From the NCBI GenBank assembly GCA_022393335.1, contig JAJEKB010020239.1:370380-434379 (forward strand): a stretch of 64,000 bases of DNA, given 5' to 3'. The notes below the pieces were generated by a model that had not been told where the DNA came from, ran no database searches, and worked only from the letters and a program-made list of their open reading frames with translations. Positions within the stretch are counted from its first letter, which is position 1; each line of letters opens with the position of its first letter. Shown here piece by piece: positions 34,500 to 45,727 of this stretch. The position numbers and the translations under genes are program-made. Source of the stretch: Macrotrachela quadricornifera. Its lineage: Eukaryota; Rotifera; Eurotatoria; Philodinida; Philodinidae.

Positions 34500-35967
34500 T
34501 TGAACAGAAATTAGTTGTAGTCATCCTACGTTAACAGTTGAATTCGCTGCTTTTTCCCGTGTTTCGTAAATCTATTTTTCAATTTCATGTATTTGAATAT
34601 TTTATTTGAAGAAGTCAAAGATAAATAGCAACAGAACGGTGAGGGTGAGTGTTATTTTACCTTTTTTCGCCGAAAAATGATCAATGTCTCTTCCTTCTCT
34701 TTCGTTAAGCAATGAAAAGCTCAGTTAATCTTCTTTTATCGATTACACGATGGCATGTATTAGTTTGTTCTCTTACATCAAACAATGACAAGCAGCAAGC
34801 ATTGTACCATCTATATTTTCAACAAATTCTCTATCATGAAAGTTATTTTTCTTGGTTGTACTATTCATTTAATATACACATCCTGTGAACTACATACATT
34901 GTCATTTCATTATTAATGTAGAACTTTTAATGTCTGAAATAAGTTCTTATAAACGTTTTTCAAAACACTGTCATTTACACAATCAATTTTATTAAAATTT
35001 TTATATATAATTTGCTCACGTTTTCAATTCTGCATTACATGAATCATGTTGCAACACATATTGCGAAAACTTTTAATTTAGATTGATTCAGTCGTTTCTA
35101 TACCGTACGAATTATGTTCGTAGAAATAGAAAGATTTTTGAACATTTATCCGCCTTTAGTTTTAGCAAATTTGAGTGTATAAGTGATAGAAAGCATTTTG
35201 CCAGTAAATATCAATGAATTATTATTATTATTGTTATGGTGCTCATTCTTTAATTGGAACACATTTAAGATCGATTTTTGTAAATCCACTTGATTAGATC
35301 TCGCCAAGAGCAAATGTGTTGAAAGAAAACAGTCCTTAAATCTTTAACTGTACACAAATTTTCGTATTTTTTTACAATGGACAATTGCCCATACTAGAAA
35401 AGAAATAGGTAGCAATAAAATTTTGTTTGGGTAGCAATTGCCCAATTGCTACCCTGTTGGATACGCCACTGATTGCAAGGAAGATTTTGTTTTTTCAAGA
35501 TATTCCAGCGAAATGCGCTGGATGATATTACTTCAAGACATAATAGTTTAGCAATCGTACAAAAGAAGCGTATTATTATTCAATCAGAGCAAAAACAGAG
35601 TGAACTTGATTATTCAGTCGTCATATTCAATTAGAAGATTTATCAAAATTTTGGTTCTTTGTAGAACGAGAGAAAATCAGAACAAGTCTTTTTGAATATG
35701 TTTAAGCACACTATCCTAAATATCAATATTCATTGAATCAATCAATTTGACCGTCAATAACATAGAAAATGTTTTTTTTGTATTTTGCGAGAAAAAAGCT
35801 GTCTTCTGTTCTGCTATTTCGTGTTTGTATGTTTTGATGGTGATGCATTTCGTTACGGCTTATATTTACACAAGAACAAGAGAAATAAATGGCTAAACCA
35901 TTTTTTTCTTTACCATCTCATTTCACAACGCACGCTATCAGAGAAAGTAACAAAACTTATCACTACA

Positions 35968-36543
35968 ATGACAGGTAAAAATCGTTGTGTTACATGTGGA
36001 GGATGTTTACAAGAATTGTGTTTCAATCATTTGACAGACCACCGACAAGAATTAAATAAACAATTAGACGAAGTTGGAGTTACACACGACCGCTTTTCGC
36101 AAACACTTACTGAGCAAACATCTGACCTACAAAAACATCCATTAATACAACAGATTGATAAATGGGAACATGACTCAATTACTAAAATCCGACAGACAGC
36201 AATAGAAACTAGAAAAAAAATAATTGAATATACTACTGAGTGGATTAAACAAATAGAAATTAAATTAAACACGTTAACTCAACAATTGCGGCAAAGTCGT
36301 GAAGAAAATGATTTTTATGAAACAGATCTACGACATTGGGATGAAGAATTTACGCGACTGACGAAAGAACTTGCTAAATCATCGAATATTAATATCCGAG
36401 AAGATACTACAACACTGATCAACAAGATTTCAGTCGACATAGTGTCGGGTAATTTACTTTATCAAAAAAATTTCATTGTAATATTCACTCTTACTATCGA
36501 TCATTCATATCTAATTGAGAAGATATCAAGGGAAAAACAGTGA
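35968..36543 (+). CDS. B-box-like Zn finger plus coiled-coil protein (TRIM-like), shortened
   Basis: From the ATG at 35968 the frame gives 191 residues. MTGKNRCVTCGGCLQELCFN is followed by HLTDHRQELNKQLDE: a B-box-like cluster (C7, C10, C13, C18, H21, H25) leading into a long heptad-rich coiled coil ending near LAKSSNINIRED. I recall bdelloid relatives with an extra Cys/His stretch between CVTC and GCLQEFC and often a C-terminal beta-propeller. Here the first half of the finger is missing about ten residues and no propeller follows; the last ~30 residues look like read-through. The frame is open further upstream (from 35785), but that part has no family match. Likely a decaying or shortened copy. 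Confidence 0.6.
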   Translation: MTGKNRCVTCGGCLQELCFNHLTDHRQELNKQLDEVGVTHDRFSQTLTEQTSDLQKHPLIQQIDKWEHDSITKIRQTAIETRKKIIEYTTEWIKQIEIKLNTLTQQLRQSREENDFYETDLRHWDEEFTRLTKELAKSSNINIREDTTTLINKISVDIVSGNLLYQKNFIVIFTLTIDHSYLIEKISREKQ

Positions 36544-36767
36544 AGACCTCAACGGTGAAGCCTCTTGAAGTCCGCTGTTTCTCCTTGATAGTCATAAATC
36601 CGGTCATCAATCTCGTGATTGTTCTGAAGAAAGAAAACCTCGTAGTAAAACTTTTTTTTATTTCCTTTCTTCTTCGTGTTTCTATAACGCCATTTAGATG
36701 ATCAGTTGCTTAAATAACGAATCTTACTTTAGATTATAATAAACTTGATGTCGAACAGTCGATAACA

Positions 36768-37106
36768 ATGCCTTGTGGTGCTTCTGATACATTGAATGAA
36801 ACAAGCAAATATTTTAATGCACCAAAACGACCATTATCAGCATTTTTTCTTTTTTCACAAGATGAACGACCAGATCTAAAGAAAGAAAATCCATCGATGT
36901 CTGCTGGTGATATTTCGAAAGAAATAGGTGCAAGATGGAAAAAAGCCAGTGATGATGTTAAAAAATGTTACGAACAAAAGGCTAATATTGAAAGAGAAAA
37001 ATATGAAGCACGTCTTTCAGAATATAAAAAGAGTGTCGGTGACGGCCGTAGTAATTCAAAATCATTATACCAACATAGTAAAGATGATGACGACGATGAA
37101 GATTAA
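36768..37106 (+). CDS. HMG-box DNA-binding protein (HMGB-like)
   Basis: A 112-residue single exon. APKRPLSAFFLFSQDERPDL opens the HMG box (residues about 18-87), with the family's RPLSAFFLF helix 1, GDISKEIGARWKKASDD for helix 2 and EREKYEARLSEYKK for helix 3. A short acidic DDDDDED tail ends the protein, as in HMGB proteins. HMGB proteins bend DNA and act in chromatin, transcription and repair in the nucleus. One box rather than two makes it like invertebrate or yeast NHP6-type forms. The start ATG follows a clean leader; AT-rich 3' sequence follows. The frame is intact and likely functional. Confidence 0.85.
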   Translation: MPCGASDTLNETSKYFNAPKRPLSAFFLFSQDERPDLKKENPSMSAGDISKEIGARWKKASDDVKKCYEQKANIEREKYEARLSEYKKSVGDGRSNSKSLYQHSKDDDDDED

Positions 37107-39517
37107 TTTTTTTTGTAGAATTATGATATTCATTTGTCTTTGTACTACTTATCGTAGAATGACACATATATATATATACATGTATATATGAAACTTGTGT
37201 GCTTGTCTCTATATTTTTTTTTGAATACTACTCTTTCTGTGTGTATTAACATTACTATATTTGTTTTTGTTATTGTTTTCACTTGCAAAAGAAATAAATA
37301 TCATCTAGATGATGTTGGTAATGTTCTCTTCAATGCTGATGGTCAAAGAAATGATCGAGTAAGTTATGAATCATCCTAAAAATCAAAAAATGCAATTATT
37401 CATTAAGATGGCTGATGATATATTTGGTCTACGTACGTTAATATACCGACAAGGCTCTCGATTGTTTTCAGGAGTGAGGTAGGCTAAAAAAATTAACAGA
37501 CATGCGTTTTTGCCGCAAAATTGAATTGTGCCGTTTTGGATTGGGAGTAAAACGTTCTCGGCATATGTGTGAAAATCTTTTTCCGCGAATCTTCTGTTTT
37601 GACTTTTTAAAAATTCAGCAGATCGAAAATTGTTTTTGCATTGGCAACAATATACACTCCTGCGGTGGTAAAATGGCTGCATTAGAAAATAAATTCAGTG
37701 TGTGTAGGATACAGAAGAATATCAATAGAATACCGCCGAAGACGGCTACGCTTTCTGCTGTTAAATATACTAAGCCTACGACTTCTGACTATATGTGAGT
37801 CGCTAACAAACTCTTCATCAATAGATTTTATAGCAGCCTTTCCCACATTTGACAGACACTCGAAATTATCAGTCAGATTTGGCTGAAACTCAGACTCGAG
37901 GGTCAAGCGAGTTGCCCGCGACGAGCGTTATTTATGTTTTAGTATAAATAAAAATATATAGAGTGAAAGGATAAAATCAATAATGAAAGATATAGAGAAC
38001 ATAATAATGTTCGTAAACGAGGAGATATTGAAGAAAAAACAGTTTATAAATTAAAAATCAATTTTTTCGAGCTCGTTTTGCCGCAAGTCTTGTCGAATGT
38101 TTTATTGTTGTATTAGGTTTCGTATAAAACGTACAAATCCATTTTTCAGTTGAGCAAAACATTATTGGTTTCGGATATGATCTACCGAACCTTTTGATGA
38201 CCTGGAGAATTTTCATGAATTTTGTAGAGAATGTCAAAAACCTTCGAAACGGCTTTAGCATAGCCACCAGTTTTGTAAAGACTACACTGAGCTTTCATTT
38301 AGCCTACGGAACTTACGATAGTTTAGTTTGAGATCTGCTGAACACTACCCTCTTCTACAAAACCATTAGTCGTTCGGTATTCTAAATACAGAACTCATAC
38401 GGTGAATACAAAATCATCAATGGTTTCATATAGCATATACATAACCCACAAAGGATCTACCAAACTATGGGTGGATTTTTAGAAAACATACGAAATTGAT
38501 ACCGAGTGTATGAAACCGCCTACAGTTTCGTGCACATTGTGTGAATCCTCGAAATCGTCTACGAAACCATAAATCGTTCCATATCAGCAAGATCAATCCT
38601 TATTTGCAGAACCATGTCATGAACGGTTTTGTTAGCATAACATAAGATCTCCAAGGTTGTGTGCGTGTTGCGCAAAACCATCTAGCATTTTACAAAAATT
38701 TCTTAAGGTTTCGTTGAAAATTGTCGAAACTATACGAAATCTACTAAACCTAAAATGGTTTTCTTCAAAATCTACGGAGCCATTTGCATTCTACTGAACT
38801 AAAAATGGTTCAGTGCAAAAATACTGAATTATTGAGGGTTCAGCGGAGCACCAATTTTTTCCAGTGTAGATTTACAACGACGATCCCGCGATTTACTTGA
38901 CATGGTCATCACCTCAAAAGAAAAACAATTTCACCTTGACAGAAAAATCATTTCACTTTGAATTTTCATATATGTGCAATTTCCACTCATAGATTATATA
39001 CATATCTTCTTCTCTTCTCATCCTTTCGTTTCATGCTTGTATGTGTTTATATATATTTCAATTTCTACTGAAAATGGAACAATTTTCGGATTGATTGGTC
39101 CAATAATCCACTGGCGAGATCTAATAATAGTTAGTTGTCACACAGAGTTCGTCTTTGCTGATTTCACATTGAAGTCGATATATTTGCACAGATAAAATGT
39201 GAATAATTGCTTCCTTTGTGCAGGAAAATCCAAAAAGCAAATAGCCAATAATTCACTTTATTGATTGTTATCAGTAGTTTTTATGTTCTTCGAAAAAAAA
39301 CAGCGCACAAGCAATAGTTCTTTTGAAGTGATATTGCTTTAGTAAGTACTGATAACCGTGGGGAAAAATCTTTTAAAAGAGAAGTGCGAAATTAGCCAGA
39401 AAATGTCCAACATGTTGACAAGAGTATATAAAATTGACTGATCTGTAAAACAACATATTTATAAACAGTTTTATACTGAAAAGAACAAACGATAGCGATT
39501 CCACGTTTTTATTACCA
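37107..39517. other. Gene-poor region with degenerate GTTTCGTA repeats
   Basis: About 37400-37920 is less AT-rich, with several overlapping short frames on both strands, none with a motif. From about 38090 to 38880 degenerate GGTTTCGTA / CTACGAAACC words recur, ending in TTTTTTCCAGTGTA near 38863-38876. That end resembles the CACTGAAAAA end of the element at 33747. Confidence 0.45.
39425..39432 (+). promoter_or_regulatory. TATA box
   Basis: TATATAAA, 93 bases upstream of the ATG at 39518, well placed for that gene. Confidence 0.45.
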
Positions 39518-40155
39518 ATGTTAAGATCAATTGATGACATATTGAAGCAAAATGTTACTTTATCAAATGGTCTATCAGCACCAACAAACTTACTAGAGAA
39601 GGATTTTAGTGTTCATCATGATGGTAAACAATATGAATGTAGTTCAAAACGATTGTGTGAAACAGCACAGAGTATAATTATGTATGATACAGCGATGGAT
39701 GCAAAAGCAAAGTTTGTTGTTAATAAAGCATTAAATAAGCTAACTTTGAGCGCCGCCACAATTGATGAGCAAACATCTAAAATTTTGGAAAATAATGAAC
39801 ACATTGCTGTTGAACATTATATAAATCATACAAAAGAATTAAAACAAAGTTCGGCTGTTATTGATTTAAAAGAATTATTAAAAATGTATCCACAATTTGT
39901 TATAGATTTAATCAAAGGTGATATTAGCCAATTTACCAAGAAACTTGACCGAGAATTAAAAGAGAAAAATGATAAAGTGTCAAGTGTAGATACTGTTAAA
40001 GATGTAGTGTGGAAACATGGAACAATCACCGAGAAAACTGTTACTATTGTTAAATGTATACAAAAATCAAGCGATAATGGTGTATTCAGAGTTAACTTAA
40101 CACTTACTACAATACATATTGATTTAACCACGTGGAGATGTACATTTATCAAAGG
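39518..40155 (+). pseudogene. 5' part of a gene split by a hAT element
   Basis: The frame from 39518 codes about 212 residues (MLRSIDDILKQNVTLSNGLS...), helical and charged, ending at TTWRCTFIK where the transposon begins. I recognise no domain. The region shows normal coding codon use. The 3' part resumes after the element at 43515 with SNDNKISTTQQSKKQ in the matching frame. Confidence 0.65.
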
Positions 40156-43100
40156 TAGGCATGCACCAAAAACAAAACTAGTTTTGAAGTTTTGGTTTTG
40201 AATTTTGGTTTTGAAATGGTTTTGGTTTTGAGGTTTTGGTTTTGAAAGTTTTGGTTTTGAAGCTTTAGGTTTTGGTTTTGAAGTATCCGAAAAAATACAG
40301 CTTAACCGTGACAAATTCACAAGCTGTTTGTATATACTTGATTATTGCTACTCTATTTGACGAGTGTTTTGACTCAATAATAAATAAATAATTATTTTTC
40401 TTCACTTTAGTTCATAGAAAGTACACTTCTACAATATGTAGACTTTTCTGAGAAATGATTCTGTTACAATTCTTAGTAGAAATTAGTTTTTTTCCGTTAT
40501 TTTTTAACAAATCTTTTATGTTCTGTTTTAAACAGCGATTTTGCGTCACTTTTTCCTTCGAGTGTAGTTTCATCAAAATTAGATTAAGCTTATAAACATG
40601 GATTATTTCGATGCTATACTATATACACTGTCTACTCTTAGGTATTATTAATCACAAACAAATGGTACACGTATATATACGACGAATGTTTTCTAGTACT
40701 AAGCTCACCTTTCATAACGTTGCAGTATTCACCTTTATCGACTATATTTAAAGCGGTGAAACGTTTCACAGCTGAATCAAGCGGATTAATTGAATTACAG
40801 AATGCAATTAATGAAAAACAGATTCACTCATTGTATCAATTAAAGCATCAATTCTTTCAAAAAAAACTTTGTTAGAGTAGTTCCATGAAGACTTATAGTA
40901 TTAAATTCATTTTACTCTTAAAATTCTTACCCGCTACGGCCTCTGTCGAATTCGTCACATTCAGTATCTGTTCATATTACAAAAAAAGACTCCAAAATCT
41001 CCACTAAATAGTATATAACAACAAATTTTGAACAACATATATGATTTGTTATGCTTGATTTTGTCTAATAAAGGTATAATTCTCTTTACAAGAACCAAGA
41101 AGTTTAATATTCTCATTTGTAAAACCTTTATTCAACGTTACTCGAAGATTTCCTTGTTTTTATTCGACTATTACTACCGATAGAAGGATGAAATGATAAA
41201 GATGCTACAAATCGAAGCCTTGAGACTTATCATACTGAGACAGGCGCTTCAAATTGAACTTCGATTCAGTTCTGATTTCGATTTGTGTTGTTATCTCACG
41301 TTTAGACTTCGATTGAGATTGATATACAATACTTTGATTTAATACGAATTCAATGAAATAAGGGGTTAAACAATAGCCCTTTACTTAACTATAAAATCAC
41401 ACATCCACAAAAATATTTTAGGACTGAATCCAAAGTTCTGTTCTTTGAATATGAACCTACTCATAGACAGTAATACCTTGCGTAGCTTCAATTTGAGAAT
41501 ACCTACGAAATTGCAAACTATTTACGTGAATTTTTTAAGAAGCAAATCCATGCTCCTAAACGGCCTTCAAACCTAGGCCACAGCTCTCAAATCCAAATCC
41601 AAGTTCTCACATCCAGATCTGAGTCAAAATCCTGAAGATTGCATTTCAAAGTCATCTTCTATTTCAAGATTTGTTGTAGGCCTGTAAAATGAGCTATAAA
41701 ATACATATACAATTTATATTTTATATTTCAAGCCGTATTGGATCTCTTAGTTATTTGACATTTCCACCATTGTAAGAGTCTACCAGATAGATAGTACGAA
41801 TTTTATGATGAAATGAAACCTTTTCTAACATTTTTATAATGAAAGTATCGAAATAAAGCTGCTATCCATTAAGAATTTCTTTGAGTCAATTAATAATAGC
41901 TTAGATAGGTGAGCCGAAAATATTCTGATGACAAATATCGTCACTTCGGTTTACATTTAATTTACAGTCATTGACTTATTCTCTATGACAATAACCGAAT
42001 AACATTGCCATTAAAAATACTATACGATTTTTATTATACAAGGAGCATCCATGACCCCTAAATTCATTTTGAAGAGAGCTAGGTGTCTATCAGTTAAAGA
42101 TTTGGAGAGACATATTTCCTCGTTAATAAAGTTATAGAAACTCGTATAAATAAACTAATGTCGTATAGTAAAGATGAACAATAAAAGCAGTAACAATTGA
42201 TGGTTTACGCTAGCCATTTTTCCAATTCAAAATCTAATTTATATATATATTTATATATAAATTCTGAAAGTGTATGATTATTTTGTTACCCTAGCAACAT
42301 CAGTTGCTTCAGAAAACGCTCTTAGTACAGTTTCATATTCACTACGGAAACAACGATCTTGTTTAACACCAGATAGTTTGTGTTATTCAATGTTTCTCAA
42401 AGATAAAATTGACGATAATATTAATGAATCTGATATTCAATAAATACAGTGAAAATTATAATATCAAAAAAAGTTATTTCCATGATTTTTTTTTAATTAT
42501 ACTCATATAGATTAGTAATTTTTTTTCATTTCATCTTTTTTATTTTGTATATTGTCGTATTTTGTTCGTATTTTACACTTATGACTTGCATTTTTTGCCG
42601 AATTCTAGTAATAATGAACATATATTTGTATTATAAAAGAATAAAGCGTGATGACTTAATAAGTTTGTTAGACAAAAGTACAAAGAACAATCGAGTTGAT
42701 AAAATTACAGAAAATAAAACATAAAATTATATAGGCTGCTATTTTAATTGCGATCTTATGGCTGTCAGATAAACTTCGACGAAATTTCAATAATAATTTT
42801 ATGGGATGAATGTAGGAATTGTTATATATCTGAACATTATAGTTTAACTGTTCTCACATTGAGTCGCGCAACTAGTTTTTCACCCCTATGATAAATGATA
42901 TGATATATTATATGCGTAATCTGCTAGCGAATAACTCTGTGATCATTCAGCGATAATGGATAAATATCTTATGGCAAATGAGAAACATTCCACTATACTT
43001 TAAGTAACTGATACTGCTACAATTTTTATTATCGCAATCAAAGACAAGTTCTGTGAGAGTATCGTTGCCATAAAGATTATTATTTATAAAAAAAATTTAG

Positions 43101-43514
43101 GTATTCTCTATACATGAATTTTTAGTGAAGATATCTATTAGAAACAGGATAATTGAATCAAAAAAAAAGGGTTTCTAAAAATTGTGTATCAATGAGAATG
43201 AAGGCGTAATTAATTTGTTAAAAAAATTTCTTCTAGACTAGATTGTGACGTTTAAAGCATAAAGAGTTCTCGAAGAGACACTTTTATTATTGTGAGTTAT
43301 TGGCTCGAAGAAATATCAGCCATTCGTTGATGCATTACATTGTATCAGAAGTTCATTTCAAATGAACAAATATAATCAAGTTTACAAGAAACTAACTAAG
43401 TTTTTTCTAAGAATCTCAAAAACAAAACTTTCAAAACCAAAACCTATATCAAAACCAAAACCATTCCAAAACTAAAACTTCAAACCCTCAAGTTTTGGAT
43501 TTGGTGCATGCCTA
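40156..43514 (+). mobile_element. hAT transposon with GGTTTT arrays and decayed transposase
   Basis: The TIR is TAGGCATGCACCAAA at the left and its complement TTTGGTGCATGCCTA at the right. Inverted arrays of TTTTGGTTTTGAA words follow each end (left about 40168-40285, right about 43410-43500). The interior carries a hAT C-terminal dimerisation segment at 42285-42443. Flanks ATCAAAGG and GTTTCAAA are not an exact 8-bp duplication, although TCAAA is shared, so the duplication may have decayed. Confidence 0.7.
42285..42443 (+). pseudogene. hAT transposase dimerisation domain remnant
   Basis: Reads VTLATSVASENALSTVSYSL followed by RKQRSCLTPDSLCYSMFLKD and a stop. This matches the hAT C-terminal pattern (A-T-S...SE..FS......R.RL.P......FLK). 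Upstream catalytic regions are not recognisable and the frame is short, so the transposase is dead. Confidence 0.65.
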
Positions 43515-43815
43515 GTTTCAAATGATAATAAGATTTCCACTACACAACAATCAAAAAAACAAGTTAAAAATTAAGATAAATTAATTATTACAGTTCAATT
43601 CACTTTCGAAAATGGTCCAATGTTGCAATTTAAAAAAGAATTATATTAGTTATGGAAAAAAAATTATATTTATCCAGGTTCTCCAATGAATAATGTACGG
43701 TTACAAATTGGAACACGTAGTAATAAATCATTATGTCAACTTTTCATTAAAAATAAACCACCGAAGAAAATGTTAGTTAACATGGAATCGACAGTCACAA
43801 TAACAAATATTTAAA
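43515..43815 (+). pseudogene. 3' part of the split gene
   Basis: Continues the gene interrupted at 40155: SNDNKISTTQQSKKQVKN, then LIITVQFTFENGPMLQFKKE, later NNVRLQIGTRSNKSLCQLFI, ending TVTITNI and stop. In-frame stops near 43578 and 43650 show decay after the insertion, unless a short intron covers the first one (TTATTACAG near 43590 could be an acceptor). Confidence 0.55.
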
Positions 43816-44207
43816 ATCATTTCCAACATTATAAACATTAAGATACATCTATGTATGGTTTCAATGTAATAATTATTTAAATTCTAAAAAAAGTACACAT
43901 ACAACAAAATAGACTATCTCTTATAGTTTTAACATTGGCATTTAGAGCCGTTAGTTTTTCATTTTTTTCGAATGTATCTATCTTTATTATGATTTGATTT
44001 ACTTCCTGACTTTTCATTTATTACAATTAGAAATTAGTTTATGTGATTCAACATTTAATTTTTCTTTATCTTAATAATAAATCTTTAAATGTTTGCTTTT
44101 AATATTTGTGTTCTCTACCAATTGTTGAGTTAATCAAAACTTTCTTCAAGAAAATAAGTGCTATTTATTCATTTTTATTTCAGATTAATTTTCAGAATTA
44201 ATAGATC
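43816..44207. other. AT-rich spacer
   Basis: No gene seen; likely holds the 5' region of the next gene, including a TTTATTTCAG acceptor-like site at about 44174-44184. Confidence 0.35.
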
Positions 44208-45727
44208 ATGCCAATATCAGATGCTAATATTACATTTTCTAATAGTAATCATATGCCAGGACAACTAGAAATTTATTCGCAACAACACCAGCAACAAAAC
44301 AAAAGAAAGAAATGTCGTGGTAATCGTAAGCTTCAACGTTATCGTCGAAAACTTCGAAATCAAGGTATGGATACAAATGCAATTGCTGAATTAATAAATT
44401 CATCTGTCGATATGAGTCAATTAAAAATTGATCCAACTCTTCAAGGAAACGAACAAATAATTAAGTCAACTGCTCCTGAAACTAGTTTTCATTCACTAAA
44501 ATCAATCAAAAATAAGATGAATATCAATAAAAAACCAACTATTATTAAGAAACAAAAAAATAAATCAAGTAAATCTATACCAACGCAAAAACTTAAAAAA
44601 ACAACGGCAATAAAGGATTCAGTTGAGTCCTCAGTATATATCTGAGGACATATTCTGTCAAATGTTATCTTCGACTTCTCATGGAAAAGAGAAATTGGAC
44701 TGTTTTTCTAATGAAAATGAGATGATAAAATTTATGCGTCATTATACAAGTTTAATCGATCGTTTATCTTATGTACAATTACAAGGTTTTCAATGGAAAT
44801 ATTATCATTATATTGGAGTGACACAGAATATTTGGAAAGGTGGTATAGCAAAACATTTTGCAGAAAAATATTCAATCTGTCATACATATGGTAGATCAAA
44901 AACTATGATTGAACAACGTCTCAAACAAATTGAACAACATTTACAGCAAGCATTTAATTCAATTGAAGTGTTTGAACAAGAGATATTATCCAAATGCATA
45001 CATAATGATAACTGTTTCAATGCAATAAAGGAACTGTTTCCAATTATGTATCAATTTGTCGAAAAGCAGCAAAAGCCATTACAATATGAACTCGAATATA
45101 AAAGACAAGTTTTAATCTTAGATGCAACTGATCATCGATTAGTTCAAAAAGTTTTCGATCTAGAACCGAATAAATCACATGTAAGCAGTTATTTCGTTAA
45201 ATATGTATACTAATGCGAACTTGGATTTATTTTAGATTAATGCAGCAAAACGTATATGGCAAGCTACAATGACACAAATGATAATCGAGCAAGATATTGC
45301 TTTATTAGAACATTGTTGTCTTACGTCCACAAAATCCCAATCAGCTTTTAATTTAGTCCATCTAATGATAGATGATATTGACGAGAATCTTAAAAATTTG
45401 AATGAAACTATCGAAATATCTTCAACAACTTGTGGCTTATCAAACAAAATCCAACAATTCGAAGTCTTCAAACAAGCTATTATTTGTCAAGCAATAATTA
45501 CTAGCCGTGGAATGATAGAAAATTTTCAAAAAATAATACAAATTGAGCAAGAAAAATTTTCATTGAAGAATAGATTTATGGAATCAACAGTAGAATGGCA
45601 AAATATGGTATTTAATGCAATTGAGAATCGTCGATTACATATGATAGAACGTGTCAATTTTAATATCCAACATAAATTGACTATAAACGGCATTGATCAC
45701 AAAATAACGATAACGTCGAACATATAA
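44208..45727 (+). pseudogene. Bdelloid KCRGNRKLQRYRRKLR-family gene with one frameshift
   Basis: Exon 1 starts at 44208 (MPISDANITFSNSN), a Gln-rich stretch, then the very basic KKCRGNRKLQRYRRKLRNQG and a Lys-rich tail. Between 44614 and 44643 the frame must shift by one base to continue as PQYISEDIFCQMLSSTSHGK. That frame runs through GFQWKYYHYIGVTQNIW and ICHTYGRSKTMIEQRLKQIE. A 55-nt intron (45181-45235, GTAAGC, branch-like CTAAT, TTTTAG) joins exon 2 at INAAKRIWQATM, which ends at 45727. I recall this whole architecture as an abundant bdelloid family of unknown function. The basic N-terminus suggests nucleic-acid binding. A single base change would decide between pseudogene and assembly error. 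Confidence 0.7.

Larger units (their letters stand above)
33073..35471. mobile_element. hAT-type element, 2.4 kb, non-autonomous, with nested insertions
   Basis: An exact 8-bp duplication ATTGCAAG lies at 33065-33072 and 35472-35479. The TIR is CAGTGGCGTAGCCAGG on the left and CAGTGGCGTATCC (complement) on the right. Subterminal GGTAGCAAT words occur on both sides (left about 33098-33160, right about 35403-35455, inverted). No transposase. Inside are a second hAT MITE with its own 8-bp duplication (33175-33723) and a third inverted-repeat element (33747-34499). Confidence 0.85.

Noticed and set aside
44600..44650. Programmed ribosomal frameshift
   Set aside because: No slippery heptamer or downstream structure is evident; an indel is simpler.
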